DNA of 64,000 nucleotides from assembly GCF_017498565.1 (NCBI RefSeq), contig NZ_CP071794.1, positions 620,001-684,000 on the forward strand, written 5' to 3'. Shown here one piece after another: positions 37,498 to 46,491 of this stretch (the first letter of the stretch is position 1; the number at the start of each line of letters is the position of its first letter). The position numbers and the translations under genes were made by a program. A model generated the notes under the pieces. The model did no database searches and was not told the origin of the DNA. It saw nothing but the letters and a program-made list of their open reading frames with translations. The stretch comes from Parasphingorhabdus cellanae. GTDB taxonomy: Bacteria; Pseudomonadota; Alphaproteobacteria; Sphingomonadales; Sphingomonadaceae.

Positions 37498-38880
37498 TTA
37501 GCTAGCTTGCTGTAAATTATATTGTTTCAATAAGTCGTAGAGCGTCGGCCGGCTAATCCCCAAAAGCTTGGCTGCATTTGAGATATTGCCGTCGGTTTGC
37601 GATATCGCACGGATGATTGCAGCCCGATCTGCCGCCTCTCTCGCCGCTTTCAGGTTCAGCAGGTCGACCGGATCATCTTCACCAGATTCAAGATCCAAAT
37701 CCGCTGCCGCGATCAACTTGCCATCAGCCATGATCACCGCCCGTTTTATACGGTTTTCCAGCTCTCTCACGTTTCCTGGCCATTTCCAGGCTTCCAGCGC
37801 GGCCAAGGCATCAGGAGCGATGCCTTTCACCGCAGGATTAATTTCGTCGGCAAATTTTTTCTGAAAGTGGCGCGCCAGCAAACTGGCATCACCGGATCTC
37901 TCAGACAGTGCGGGTATCTTTATGACGATCTCGGCGAGCCTGTAATAAAGATCTTCTCGGAAACTGTTATCGGCTATCATTTCGTCAAGATTCTGATGGG
38001 TGGCACAAACGATCCGTGTGTCCACGGCTATCGCTTTACGGCCGCCAATACGCTCGATCACACGCTCTTGAATGAACCGGAGTAATTTGACCTGAAGCGG
38101 CAGCGGAATATCACCCACTTCATCGAGAAACAATGTGCCACCATTGGCCTGCTCAATTTTGCCTTCAGTCGTTTTGATTGCTCCGGTAAAGGCGCCTTTT
38201 TCATGGCCAAATAGTTCGGATTCGAGCAGATTTTCAGGAATTGCTGCGCAGTTGATGGCAACAAAGGCTTGCTCTCGTCGATCGCTGGAATCATGCAATC
38301 CTCTCGCCAACAATTCTTTGCCCGTCCCGCTAGCACCAAGCAACATAACGGAGGCATTCGTATTGGAAACACGTTCAATCATCTCGGCGACTTTGAGCAT
38401 TTCAGGTGCGCCGGTAATAATTTGTCCCAGTACCCGATGGCTGTCGTCTTGTTTGGCTGAAAGCACCGTATTTTCAAGCTCTAGCTTGCGTACATGAAAG
38501 GCGCGGCGGACGATCAGACCCAATTCGTCAATATCGACCGGCTTCTGATAAAAATCCCAAGCTCCGCTCGCAATCGCACGCAGCGCGCTGTCCTTTTCTC
38601 CATGGCCAGAAGCGACGATAATCTTGGTATCGGGTTTAAGACTTAATATGGCGTCCATCGTCGCAAACCCCTCGGTGGTGCCATCAGGGTCTGGGGGCAA
38701 TCCGAGATCCAGTGTGACAACATCCGGTTCCTCCGCACGAAGCATATTAATCGCTGTCTCTCGATCACCGGCTAAGATGACTTCAAAGTCCTCATAAGCC
38801 CATTTTAATTGCTTCTGTAATCCTGGATCATCTTCCACGATCAGAAGTTTCTTCAAAGGCTGGTCAGTTTTTCCGGCCAT
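37498..38880 (-). CDS. prsR: PEP-CTERM-box response regulator PrsR (sigma-54 activator)
   Basis: This NtrC-type regulator (460 residues) has a receiver domain with phosphoacceptor Asp58 (VVTLDLGLPPD) and Lys in YQKPVD. The AAA+ domain has Walker A GASGTGKE, the sigma-54 contact loop in ELFGHEKGAFTGA, and DEVGDIPL. A Fis-type HTH follows (GNISNAAKLLGISRPTLYDLLKQYNL). Its sequence and its position after prsK identify it as PrsR, which activates genes of the PEP-CTERM/exosortase and EPS system. The ATG at 38880 follows the prsK stop codon after one base (TAACATG). A -24/-12 promoter for its targets was not found with confidence in the window. Confidence 0.93.
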   Translation of the reverse strand: MAGKTDQPLKKLLIVEDDPGLQKQLKWAYEDFEVILAGDRETAINMLRAEEPDVVTLDLGLPPDPDGTTEGFATMDAILSLKPDTKIIVASGHGEKDSALRAIASGAWDFYQKPVDIDELGLIVRRAFHVRKLELENTVLSAKQDDSHRVLGQIITGAPEMLKVAEMIERVSNTNASVMLLGASGTGKELLARGLHDSSDRREQAFVAINCAAIPENLLESELFGHEKGAFTGAIKTTEGKIEQANGGTLFLDEVGDIPLPLQVKLLRFIQERVIERIGGRKAIAVDTRIVCATHQNLDEMIADNSFREDLYYRLAEIVIKIPALSERSGDASLLARHFQKKFADEINPAVKGIAPDALAALEAWKWPGNVRELENRIKRAVIMADGKLIAAADLDLESGEDDPVDLLNLKAAREAADRAAIIRAISQTDGNISNAAKLLGISRPTLYDLLKQYNLQQAS

Positions 38881-38881
38881 G

Positions 38882-40978
38882 TTACGCGACCCTTTCATCT
38901 GCTAGTTCACTGTCGGACAGTTTGCTTGCCAGCGGCAATATCAACGTAAAGCGGCTGCCCGCGCCCTCTTTACTCTCAACTTCTAAACGCCCATTCATCG
39001 CCATCGCCAGCGAGCGCGCTTCAAATGCACCAATTCCGAATCCGCCATCCTTGCTCGACGCAAAGGGTTTGAAAAGTTGACTGCGCATAAACTCGCTGGA
39101 CATGCCGTTGCCGTGGTCGAGCACTTCAATTGCAACACTCAGATCGCGGCGGCGTGCGTTCAACGCGATTGGCTGGCCTTCAGGGCTTGCATCAATCGCA
39201 TTTTGAATAAGATGCCCCAATATCTGATCGACCCGCGCAGGATCTGCCATAGCCGTCAGATCGTCTATCTGATTGCTTTCAATCGCATGTAGCAGGCGCT
39301 TTTTCTCAATGATGGACTGCAACAATGCGGCCACTTTCACTGGCTTGGGCTCTTCGGGCCTGGCCTTATTATGTTGTGACAAACGTTCCAGCAAACCGTT
39401 CATTTTATCCGCCGAGTCCTGCAAAGTAGCGATCATGTCAGTTTGAAATTCTGGATTATCGGCATGCCGCTTTGCATTGCGCGCCAGCAGACTTAACTGG
39501 CTGACAAGATTTTTTATGTCGTGCATGATGAACGCCATCCGCCGATTAAACTCGTCAAAACGCTGGGCTTCTGAAAGGGATTCCTGGCTGCGCGCCTCTG
39601 ACAGGTAGCTCGCCACCTGCCGGCCGGCAACGCGCAACATGTCCAGATCTTCCCAGTCCAAAGTCCGGTTTATACGGGGCCGAGCCAACAAGACGATCCC
39701 AGCAAGCCGATCAAAATGAACTAGCGGTACGGCAGCCCATGTTTCTGGATCATTGGTCATCCACTCGGGAATTGCCCCTGGATCTATTTCTTCAACTTTA
39801 TCCGCCCGCAAAGCATCAAATTCAATAATATGCCCGGTCTCTTCAAAAAACGGAACCGTTCTCGTGGTACAAGCGCGCGCCGGAACTTGAATGGTCTGCC
39901 AGTTCCACCGAGATTGCAACGTCAAACGCCCGGAATCATCAGGCATGAGCAATATCCCCGCCGGAGAGTCGGTAATGTCCGCTATGGCTTTAACAACACG
40001 CTCGTGAAATGGCGCGCTCTCACTTCCCGGCCTGCCAATTGTATCGGTAAACCTTATCCACTCGGCCCGATAATCATAGCGGTGCTGAAAGAAGTTTTTG
40101 GCCATTTTCACTTTAAACCAAGCGCGAAATTTTCCGGATGGCAACAACACCAAGGCAGCAACCGTTGTCCCAAATAGAAAGCTGATCTGCGCCAATCGAG
40201 CATAGTCGCCACCAATAATCTGTAGCGCTGTGGCAATGATGATCATCATCAACAGATATCCGCCAATGGCGACGAGCGATAGCGACCGGAACGCAACACT
40301 TCGCGATAGCTTGATCGTCCACTCAGTATTACGAGCGGAGGCCAACGCCAATATTGGAGCAACGCATGCCATTGCCGGTCCACGCATTGCGTTTAATTCG
40401 ACCGAGAATTGCTGCGTCAAATAAGTGATCGTAAAAAGGTTCAGATCATATGTCCAAATCGCTGCCAACGATGCCATGGGCAGTCTTATCCCCCAACGTG
40501 TTTCCGGAGCCGATATGGAATAGAGATTGTGTACAAGCACCAGAGCACCAACAGCAAATAACATGCGCAAGACCAAGGCTGTGTAGGCCGTCATACTCAC
40601 GAGTCTCGGGCTTCCGGCAAAAACCGGGATCAGCGAGTCCACCACTATCTGGCCGATCAGTACTATCGCCAATGCGACGTAGATTACCTTTACAGCGTTT
40701 GGTTGGTTACGCCCTTCGCCATTTCTCAATAGGACGAACATGAATAGTAGCCACCCCATGTTTCTTATAGACTCGCCAAAATTCGCGATCGGCGAAAATG
40801 CCCCCTCAACAGCAACGGATAGAGCCCAAAAGCTCGTCAAAGCGAGAGCTGCAACAAGCGATATTTGGGTGTGATTACGATCCGTCTTTCGTTGGAACTG
40901 CCAGATCGTAAGCGCAGCAAAACATGCGGCCGCTAGCCCATGTCCGAAAACACTGATCTGGTCCAATATCGCCAACAT
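38882..40978 (-). CDS. prsK: XrtA/PEP-CTERM system histidine kinase PrsK
   Basis: This 698-residue sensor kinase has eight to nine N-terminal transmembrane helices (about residues 1-300). A GAF-like domain follows (about 330-480, GILLMPDDSGRL, WAAVPLVHFDRLAGIVLLARP). The His box FNRRMAFIMHDIKNLVSQLSLL holds the phosphorylated His in HDIKN. The ATPase domain ends in GGFGIGAFEARSLAMAMNGRLEVES. This architecture is the PrsK family. The TGAGATG junction to the sugar transferase upstream fixes the ATG at 40978. It should phosphorylate PrsR, encoded next, in response to an unknown envelope signal. Confidence 0.93.
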   Translation of the reverse strand: MLAILDQISVFGHGLAAACFAALTIWQFQRKTDRNHTQISLVAALALTSFWALSVAVEGAFSPIANFGESIRNMGWLLFMFVLLRNGEGRNQPNAVKVIYVALAIVLIGQIVVDSLIPVFAGSPRLVSMTAYTALVLRMLFAVGALVLVHNLYSISAPETRWGIRLPMASLAAIWTYDLNLFTITYLTQQFSVELNAMRGPAMACVAPILALASARNTEWTIKLSRSVAFRSLSLVAIGGYLLMMIIIATALQIIGGDYARLAQISFLFGTTVAALVLLPSGKFRAWFKVKMAKNFFQHRYDYRAEWIRFTDTIGRPGSESAPFHERVVKAIADITDSPAGILLMPDDSGRLTLQSRWNWQTIQVPARACTTRTVPFFEETGHIIEFDALRADKVEEIDPGAIPEWMTNDPETWAAVPLVHFDRLAGIVLLARPRINRTLDWEDLDMLRVAGRQVASYLSEARSQESLSEAQRFDEFNRRMAFIMHDIKNLVSQLSLLARNAKRHADNPEFQTDMIATLQDSADKMNGLLERLSQHNKARPEEPKPVKVAALLQSIIEKKRLLHAIESNQIDDLTAMADPARVDQILGHLIQNAIDASPEGQPIALNARRRDLSVAIEVLDHGNGMSSEFMRSQLFKPFASSKDGGFGIGAFEARSLAMAMNGRLEVESKEGAGSRFTLILPLASKLSDSELADERVA

Positions 40979-40979
40979 C

Positions 40980-42368
40980 TCAGCGTGCACCCTCGGGCCA
41001 AAGAACAACCCGAATAGTTTGCAGCAAAATCAATATATCGAGAAAGGGCGTGTAATTTTTGGCGTAATAGAGATCATATTCCAGTTTGTGCCGGCTATCT
41101 TCGATAGATGCACCGTAGGGATAATTGATCTGCGCCCAGCCGGTAATGCCAGGCTTCACCATGTGGCGTTCAGCATAAAACGGCATTTTCGTTTGGAGAT
41201 CGTCGACAAATTCCGGCCGCTCGGGACGCGGTCCAACAAAACTCATTTCACCCTTTAAAACGCTCCATGCCTGAGGCAATTCGTCAATACGGACTTTGCG
41301 AATGAAATTTCCGATCCTTGTGATCCGCGGATCATTCTCGCTAGCCCAGACGGCTTGACCAGCAATTTCAGCATCCGCACGCATGGAACGCAGTTTGAGG
41401 ATGTTGAACTTCTGTCCGTATAATCCGACCCGTTGCTGTTTAAAAAACGCCCCTCCACTGCTTTCCAATTTTATCAAGGCAGCAAAAACTAAAATAACTG
41501 GCCCGGTGAACAGCAGCAGCAATAGGCTTAGAAAAACATCAAAGCTGCGCTTGAAGGCAGTTGAAATTCGCCGTCCCGACGAGAAACCATCAGAAAAAAT
41601 AAACCAGCTGGGGTTAACAGTATCGAGATCCACACGTCCGGTTTCCCGCTCCAGAAAACTGGACATATCATTGACGTGAACACCGGTTGTTTTGATGGTC
41701 AACAGATCGGACACAGGCAGAGAATTGCGCCGTTCCTCAAGCGCTAAAACAACCTCACTAACTTCCAAGTCAATCACATGCTGTGGTAAGTTTGAAATGT
41801 CAGACCGCTTTACCGCTGTACCAACGATCGCCGGGCCTTCATTCATATCGACAAAACCGCTGACAATGAAGCCACTTTCCGGTTTACCCGAAAGGTCAGC
41901 AATACGATTTGCGCGAGGACCAGCGCCAAGAATTAGCAAGCGACGCTTGAACACGTCGCTATCCAATATTTTACCCAAAATTATACGCGCGGCCATCAAC
42001 AGAAAAATCGACAAAAGCATCGCATATAATGAATTGGATCGCCAAAGCGTTATGCCAGGCAATATGAAGGCCATAAGAGATAAGAAGATAACGCCTAAAG
42101 AAATGGCGACCAATATTCGCGCTGCGGCAAATCTCAGCGATTGAAGAGCTTCTGTACCATAAACACCGACAGCGACTAGCGCGACTTCCAAAGCCAGCGC
42201 AAAGCTGATGATTGGTGCCGGGCGATCAAAAATCGAGCCCGTAGCCATTCCGATTTGGTTAGCGCGAAAAATCCAGCTGATTTCTGCAGCAACCACGAGC
42301 AGAAATACATCCAACAATCCCAAAAAAAGGAGCGGATATGGGATGTAATGTTTGAACAACCTTATCAT
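40980..42368 (-). CDS. XrtA/PEP-CTERM-associated EPS sugar transferase (TIGR03013 type)
   Basis: This 462-residue polyprenyl-phosphate sugar-1-phosphate transferase starts exopolysaccharide synthesis at the inner membrane. It has several N-terminal helices and a NAD-binding-like domain (LLILGAGPRANRIADL). A C-terminal bacterial sugar transferase domain follows: KRSFDVFLSLLLLLF, LKLRSMRADAE, RIGNFIRKVRIDELPQ, GEMSFVGPRPERPEFV and KPGITGWAQINYPYG. The start ATG 42368 is preferred over the TTG 42410. It is the first gene of the operon sugar transferase-prsK-prsR-TPR. The XrtA exosortase and the other EPS genes are not in the window. Confidence 0.9.
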   Translation of the reverse strand: MIRLFKHYIPYPLLFLGLLDVFLLVVAAEISWIFRANQIGMATGSIFDRPAPIISFALALEVALVAVGVYGTEALQSLRFAAARILVAISLGVIFLSLMAFILPGITLWRSNSLYAMLLSIFLLMAARIILGKILDSDVFKRRLLILGAGPRANRIADLSGKPESGFIVSGFVDMNEGPAIVGTAVKRSDISNLPQHVIDLEVSEVVLALEERRNSLPVSDLLTIKTTGVHVNDMSSFLERETGRVDLDTVNPSWFIFSDGFSSGRRISTAFKRSFDVFLSLLLLLFTGPVILVFAALIKLESSGGAFFKQQRVGLYGQKFNILKLRSMRADAEIAGQAVWASENDPRITRIGNFIRKVRIDELPQAWSVLKGEMSFVGPRPERPEFVDDLQTKMPFYAERHMVKPGITGWAQINYPYGASIEDSRHKLEYDLYYAKNYTPFLDILILLQTIRVVLWPEGAR

Positions 42369-42501
42369 CGAGGGCGCAGACTTTCGTTTATCCTCACTCG
42401 CGATAAACAAAATTAGTAAGCTGTCGGTTAATTTTACACTCTATTTCAGGAAAAATGCCGAGATTTCATGAAAGTTGTTCAGTTTTCCGACAGAATACCA
42501 G

Positions 42502-43893
42502 CTAATCGGTGACAAAATCATAAGGCGCAAAACCTCTTTCTTGAGCGTCGAACTGCAATGTCCGACTCTTGGGTGGTGCGGATCGTTGAGAACATTGGGA
42601 CCGTGTGCAGGCCGGGCAGCCCAACCCAATTAAATCGCCATTTTCTGACGATAGATCGACCCCGCGGGCATCGGATAGCGGCGAGGCGAGTTCAGCGGAA
42701 ACACCTAATCCAATCGCAAATTCTGCCGCAAAACCGCCGGCACCAGAACCGATGCCTTGAACGGCGCGAGACAAGGTGAACCAATTGGACCCATCTTCCA
42801 ACGCAACCAATTGGGATTGTATCTCCAAGGGCCGTTCAAACGCTCTATGAACATGCCACAATGGACAGCGATATAGGCTTTGAACCAGCGAGGCGTTACT
42901 GGCTCCAGCGAAGCGTTTTGAGACAAATCCTGATCGATCTATTCTTATCATAAAAAACGGCAAACCGCGCGCACCGACGCGCTGTAAGGTCGTTAAACGA
43001 TGCGCAACTTGCTCGAAACTGGCACCAAAGCGCCTCTCCAACAGTGATAGTTGATAACCTGTTTGTTCGCATGCTCTTAGAAAACGAGCATATGGCATTA
43101 TCAAAGCTGCTGCAAAATAGCCTGTCAGGTGTCGATGATAAAGACGCTTTGCGGTATCATCCTGAAGATCCGCACCGGCTATCAGGGCATTAATTTCTGA
43201 CTTGGCCTCTATCTCGGCTAGTAAAGCCGCAGCCTGAAACGTGCGAGAGGCAGGGTCGAGCATTTCCGACAATTGCAACTGCCGCGCATGCAAATCCAAT
43301 CGTCTCAACAAATCTGGCATCACAGATTCTGGCAGAATTCTGATCGCAAGTTGGTGTTTTACGCGAAGCCGCTCTGTAATAGCGCCATAGAGATCTGCGG
43401 TACCCAGGCGCAATTCATCTGCGAGAGTTTCTGCCATGGCATCCAGATCAGCGAAATGGTTCCGCCACCGCTCGATTTCTTTGCGCACGAGCTGGATAGA
43501 GTCTGGCGCTTCTAACTCGCCTCCTCCCTGGTTCCTGAATTTATTGTCGAAAACTCTCACGAAGGCTTCCGCTGTATTTGGTGCCATAGCCAACCAGTCT
43601 TCCAGTTCAGATCGATCTATCGATAGATCATCAAACATGGAATCCGCCAGCCGTCTGCTGACCCCTTCAACGCCACCGCCAGGTTCGTCAGTGGCCAATT
43701 GACGTGGATCGAAGTCAAATCGATCTGCAAGCAAAAGCATCAGACGGGCAGAAAGAGGGCGCTGGTTACGTTCGATCAGGTTTAGATAGCTGGGCGAGAT
43801 ATCCAGCGCATCGGCCAATGCGACTTGGGTCATTCCTGCACCACGTCGCAATCGCTTGATGGATGCACCTGCAAAAAACTTTCTGTCCGCCAT
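42502..43893 (-). CDS. Short-chain fatty acyl-CoA regulator (ScfR/MccR type) with XRE helix-turn-helix
   Basis: This 463-residue regulator has an N-terminal Cro/C1-type HTH (KRLRRGAGMTQVALADALDISPSYLNLIERNQRPLSARLMLLLADRF, residues about 14-60). A middle IrrE/DUF955-like domain and a C-terminal DUF2083-like domain follow, the latter ending in a Cys-rich motif (GLGCPACTRSQCSQRSAPP). This is the architecture of ScfR proteins (PrpR, RamB, MccR), which sense short-chain acyl-CoA and control propionate, glyoxylate or similar pathways. It is divergent to an AT-rich intergenic region with repeated TGTAAAT half-sites, which suggests autoregulation. Target metabolic genes are not adjacent. Confidence 0.9.
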   Translation of the reverse strand: MADRKFFAGASIKRLRRGAGMTQVALADALDISPSYLNLIERNQRPLSARLMLLLADRFDFDPRQLATDEPGGGVEGVSRRLADSMFDDLSIDRSELEDWLAMAPNTAEAFVRVFDNKFRNQGGGELEAPDSIQLVRKEIERWRNHFADLDAMAETLADELRLGTADLYGAITERLRVKHQLAIRILPESVMPDLLRRLDLHARQLQLSEMLDPASRTFQAAALLAEIEAKSEINALIAGADLQDDTAKRLYHRHLTGYFAAALIMPYARFLRACEQTGYQLSLLERRFGASFEQVAHRLTTLQRVGARGLPFFMIRIDRSGFVSKRFAGASNASLVQSLYRCPLWHVHRAFERPLEIQSQLVALEDGSNWFTLSRAVQGIGSGAGGFAAEFAIGLGVSAELASPLSDARGVDLSSENGDLIGLGCPACTRSQCSQRSAPPKSRTLQFDAQERGFAPYDFVTD

Positions 43894-43904
43894 ATGCAGC
43901 GCCT

Positions 43905-43975
43905 ATGTAAATAAATTTACATATTTACAACGAAAAATCGATTTGGCTCGCAAATTTACACAAATATCTGTAAAT
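43905..43975. promoter_or_regulatory. TGTAAAT/ATTTACA operator array upstream of the ScfR-type regulator
   Basis: ATGTAAAT-AA-ATTTACAT (43905-43922) is a perfect 8-bp inverted repeat just 12 bases before the regulator's start codon. Further half-sites ATTTACA lie at 43923-43929 and 43954-43960, with TGTAAAT at 43969-43975. Five half-sites in 71 bases strongly suggest a regulator-binding region. That the regulator itself binds here is inferred from position. Confidence 0.7.
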
Positions 43976-44019
43976 TTTCGTAGCTTTGACATCGGCAATT
44001 CGACTACCAAGATAAAAAG

Positions 44020-44106
44020 AGATCATAAATCAGGTCATTTATCCAACAGTTTCCTGGGGAGGAAAATCTATCCGTCGGAGCCTTGCCGCTCCGACGGATT
44101 TTTTAT
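44020..44106 (+). ncRNA. Candidate small RNA between the ScfR-type regulator and the 138-aa gene
   Basis: A strong terminator (44070-44106) is not preceded by any coding frame on the plus strand: the neighbour to the left is transcribed away, and no ATG or GTG occurs between 43976 and 44070. A -35-like TTGACA (43986-43991) and a -10-like GATAAA (44011-44016, spacing 19) could start a transcript near 44020. The result would be an RNA of about 85 nucleotides with the G-rich single-stranded stretch CCTGGGGAGG before the terminator stem. The 5' end is a guess. It could also be a short leader of unknown use. Confidence 0.4.
44070..44106 (+). terminator. Strong intrinsic terminator without an upstream CDS
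   Basis: ATCCGTCGGAGC (44070-44081), a six-base loop and GCTCCGACGGAT (44088-44099) give a perfect 12-bp stem, followed by a T-run. On the minus strand the tail is poor, so it works on the plus strand. Confidence 0.88.
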
Positions 44107-44182
44107 GTGACCAGGAAATCACATGGGTAAACATTTTTTAATCCACAGACATTAAGGCTTAAGGTGATTTCTTAGCAATTGG

Positions 44183-44599
44183 ATGTTCCAAATGATCAAA
44201 CAAGCTGTTCTTTTTGTCGCTTCGACAGGCTTGCTAGTATATTTTATAATGCCTGCAGATAAAGAAAAACCAAGCCAGCCGGCCGTTCAGGAAGCTTCTG
44301 GATCAAAGTCCAACAGCCAGAAGGAAATAGCTGACTCGTGGTATGCTGACAGCGGCGACGAGGAAGATTTCGTATTTGGTGAACCATTGGTTTATTCTGA
44401 AGAGGACAAACCTTCGTCAAATAATGTCGGTGAAGAAGAAGGCGGAAGCCAGCCTGTCGTCAATGACGTGGCTAGAATTGAGAAAAAACGAAATTATGTA
44501 AGCCCTGCGGTTTATAACAAAGCTCCAAAACCTGGTGGCCTTGGCAGCAAAGAACGCCCAATTGACATGTCACCTCCCGGTGGAAGACAGAAATTCTAA
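44183..44599 (+). CDS. Hypothetical single-pass membrane protein, acidic
   Basis: This 138-residue protein has one N-terminal hydrophobic segment (about residues 5-22, IKQAVLFVASTGLLVYFI). A long, mostly disordered region rich in Ser, Glu and Asp follows (SGDEEDFVFGEPLVYSEEDK), with a Pro/Gly-rich end (PIDMSPPGGRQKF). No domain or family is recognised. The segment may be an uncleaved signal anchor, placing the acidic part in the periplasm. Either ATG 44183 or ATG 44192 could be the start; neither has a clear Shine-Dalgarno. It follows the putative sRNA and is convergent with the next gene. Confidence 0.6.
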   Translation: MFQMIKQAVLFVASTGLLVYFIMPADKEKPSQPAVQEASGSKSNSQKEIADSWYADSGDEEDFVFGEPLVYSEEDKPSSNNVGEEEGGSQPVVNDVARIEKKRNYVSPAVYNKAPKPGGLGSKERPIDMSPPGGRQKF

Positions 44600-44711
44600 T
44601 ATCCGTCCGTGTCCTATCGCGGGAGCACTTGGTTTTCGCGGCGGGGGGTCAACATTAGCTTGAATGAACAATTTTCCGTGATTTTTTCGCACCGGCAACC
44701 AAATGATCTTG

Positions 44712-45101
44712 CTATTTGCAGCGCTTCATAACGTAATCATCCGGCTCAATCTTCAGTATAAATTGATCCGGTCCGGATATTGAAACCGGACCCTCCATCT
44801 GAAAACGGCTACCCTCTTCTTCTGTTTCTTCATCCACCGCCAAGTCGATGAGATTAAGTGTGAGTTGTCCTCCATACCATTGCCAAGTTCCCGTCAAATC
44901 TTCCGAGACGAAGTTGCCGCCGGCCAGCAATGTCCAATTGGTTGGCTGATCACATGCCTCTTCAGCGAATGCCCAACGTCCTTCAAAATAATCTGGACCG
45001 ACACCGTCATCGGAGTCCGAGGACTGACTGTTGGCGATTAACAGCAACCCTGCAAAAACACCGGAAACCAGAATCCCCAAAGGCTTCACCGGCCTAGCCA
45101 C
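44712..45101 (-). CDS. Hypothetical exported protein downstream of the M20 hydrolase
   Basis: This 129-residue protein has an N-terminal hydrophobic signal (PLGILVSGVFAGLLLIANS). A compact domain follows with FEGRWAFAEEACDQPTNWTLLAGGNF, TGTWQWYGGQLTLNL and a C-terminal DDYVMKRCK. The two Cys (EACDQ and the last CK) may form a disulfide. The pattern recalls small beta-barrel periplasmic proteins that are scored as hypothetical in sphingomonads; no function is known. It starts with GTG inside the last codons of the M20 gene (overlap of eight bases), so the two are in one transcript. Confidence 0.65.
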   Translation of the reverse strand: MARPVKPLGILVSGVFAGLLLIANSQSSDSDDGVGPDYFEGRWAFAEEACDQPTNWTLLAGGNFVSEDLTGTWQWYGGQLTLNLIDLAVDEETEEEGSRFQMEGPVSISGPDQFILKIEPDDYVMKRCK

Positions 45102-46422
45102 CCTTTTTCATCAATTTAAGGGCGGCTGCGGTGAGTGCTTCTGCACCGGTTGCGACCACTTTTTCCGCGTCGGGTGCCCAATGCGGACTGTGGAGTGAGG
45201 GCAATTTCCGCCCCTCTTTCTTAGCCGCCTGATATTCGTCCATCGGCACACCACCGACCCAGAAAATCATGCTTTTGATGGATTCGTCGGCCCGGCGATA
45301 CCGGCTAAAATCCTCACCGCCCATCACTGGTTTCGATTGTACGACCCGCTCCTTTCCAAAACGCGCTTCAAACAGCTTTGCCATTTCCATGCTAAATTCC
45401 GGGCTGTTATAGGTGGACGGCGTGAACTCGTCATCGCGTACGCGGATGACTGGCATTCTATCCTCAGGAAGGCCGGCAGTCACTGCTTCCCCTTTCGCAA
45501 TCCGCTTGATCCCATCAAGCAATTTCGCACGCGTTTCGTCTGAATAGCTGCGCACAGTAAGCAGCAAGTTCGCCTTGTCGGGAATAATATTATGTTTGAA
45601 GCCCGCCTGAAAACTGCCCACCGTTACAACGGCCGGGTCCTGCGGATCTATTTCTCGGCTTACCAATGTTTGCAGCGCACCAACGATACGCGAAGCGACA
45701 ACAATCGGATCCTTGGTTGTGTGCGGATAAGCCCCGTGTCCGCCGACACCTTTGACTTCGATGTCGACACTATCGACATTGGCTAATGCATAGCCAGGCG
45801 CATAACCAATGAAGCCAGCAGGCGCGCCCGCAGCGTCATGAAAGGCCAGCACATATTCCGGCTTCGGAAATCGTGTATAAAGACCATCATCCAACATCGC
45901 CTTAGCGCCTTCGCCGGTTTCTTCAGCGGGTTGCAGGATCATCACCAACGTGCCTGACCACTCGGCTTTGCGCGCCGACAATTGCCGAGCGGTTCCGACC
46001 CAGCCCGTCATGTGGGTGTCATGGCCACAGGCATGCATCACACCCGTATCATTCCCTTCACGGGTTTTAGCCATGACTTTAGACGCAAACGGCAATCCGG
46101 TCTTCTCGACTAATGGCAGAGCGTCCATATCCGCGCGGATCATCACGGTTGGGCCAGTGCCATTTTTCATCACTGCAACCACGCCGGTGCCGCCTACTTT
46201 TTCCGTAACATCAAAACCTAAGCGACGCGCCTCGACTGCCAGCTTTGCGGCGGTCTTAAATTCTTCACCGCTTAGTTCGGGATTGGCATGCAAATCACGA
46301 TAAATTTCCATCAGCGATGGCAAATCCGCTTGGATCGCATCCTTCAATGGATCGGCGTGCGCCGGTGTACAGAACAAAACAGAAGTGGCAGCCGCCAAAG
46401 CGACTTTTGAAAATTTACCCAT
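45094..46422 (-). CDS. Exported M20-family amidohydrolase (hippurate hydrolase/diaminopimelate deacetylase-like)
   Basis: This 442-residue protein has a signal peptide (MGKFSKVALAAATSVLFCTPAHADP) and the M20D motifs: IYRDLHANPELSGEEFKT, VMIRADMDALPLVEKTGLPF, MHACGHDTHMTGWVG (metal Cys/His/Asp), ILQPAEETGEGAKAML (catalytic Glu) and VMGGEDFSRYR. These enzymes release acyl groups from N-acyl amino acids or peptides using zinc or manganese. The ATG at 46422 with GGGGA upstream is chosen; a longer frame lacks signal-peptide logic. It is the third signal-bearing hydrolase in the window after the amidohydrolases. It is coupled to the hypothetical gene that follows. Confidence 0.92.
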   Translation of the reverse strand: MGKFSKVALAAATSVLFCTPAHADPLKDAIQADLPSLMEIYRDLHANPELSGEEFKTAAKLAVEARRLGFDVTEKVGGTGVVAVMKNGTGPTVMIRADMDALPLVEKTGLPFASKVMAKTREGNDTGVMHACGHDTHMTGWVGTARQLSARKAEWSGTLVMILQPAEETGEGAKAMLDDGLYTRFPKPEYVLAFHDAAGAPAGFIGYAPGYALANVDSVDIEVKGVGGHGAYPHTTKDPIVVASRIVGALQTLVSREIDPQDPAVVTVGSFQAGFKHNIIPDKANLLLTVRSYSDETRAKLLDGIKRIAKGEAVTAGLPEDRMPVIRVRDDEFTPSTYNSPEFSMEMAKLFEARFGKERVVQSKPVMGGEDFSRYRRADESIKSMIFWVGGVPMDEYQAAKKEGRKLPSLHSPHWAPDAEKVVATGAEALTAAALKLMKKGG

Positions 46423-46491
46423 CACTATCCCCGAGCTATTATGTGACTGCCCGGAACCTAACCGCTGAAGCGACGCTTGCAAGGCATAAAT

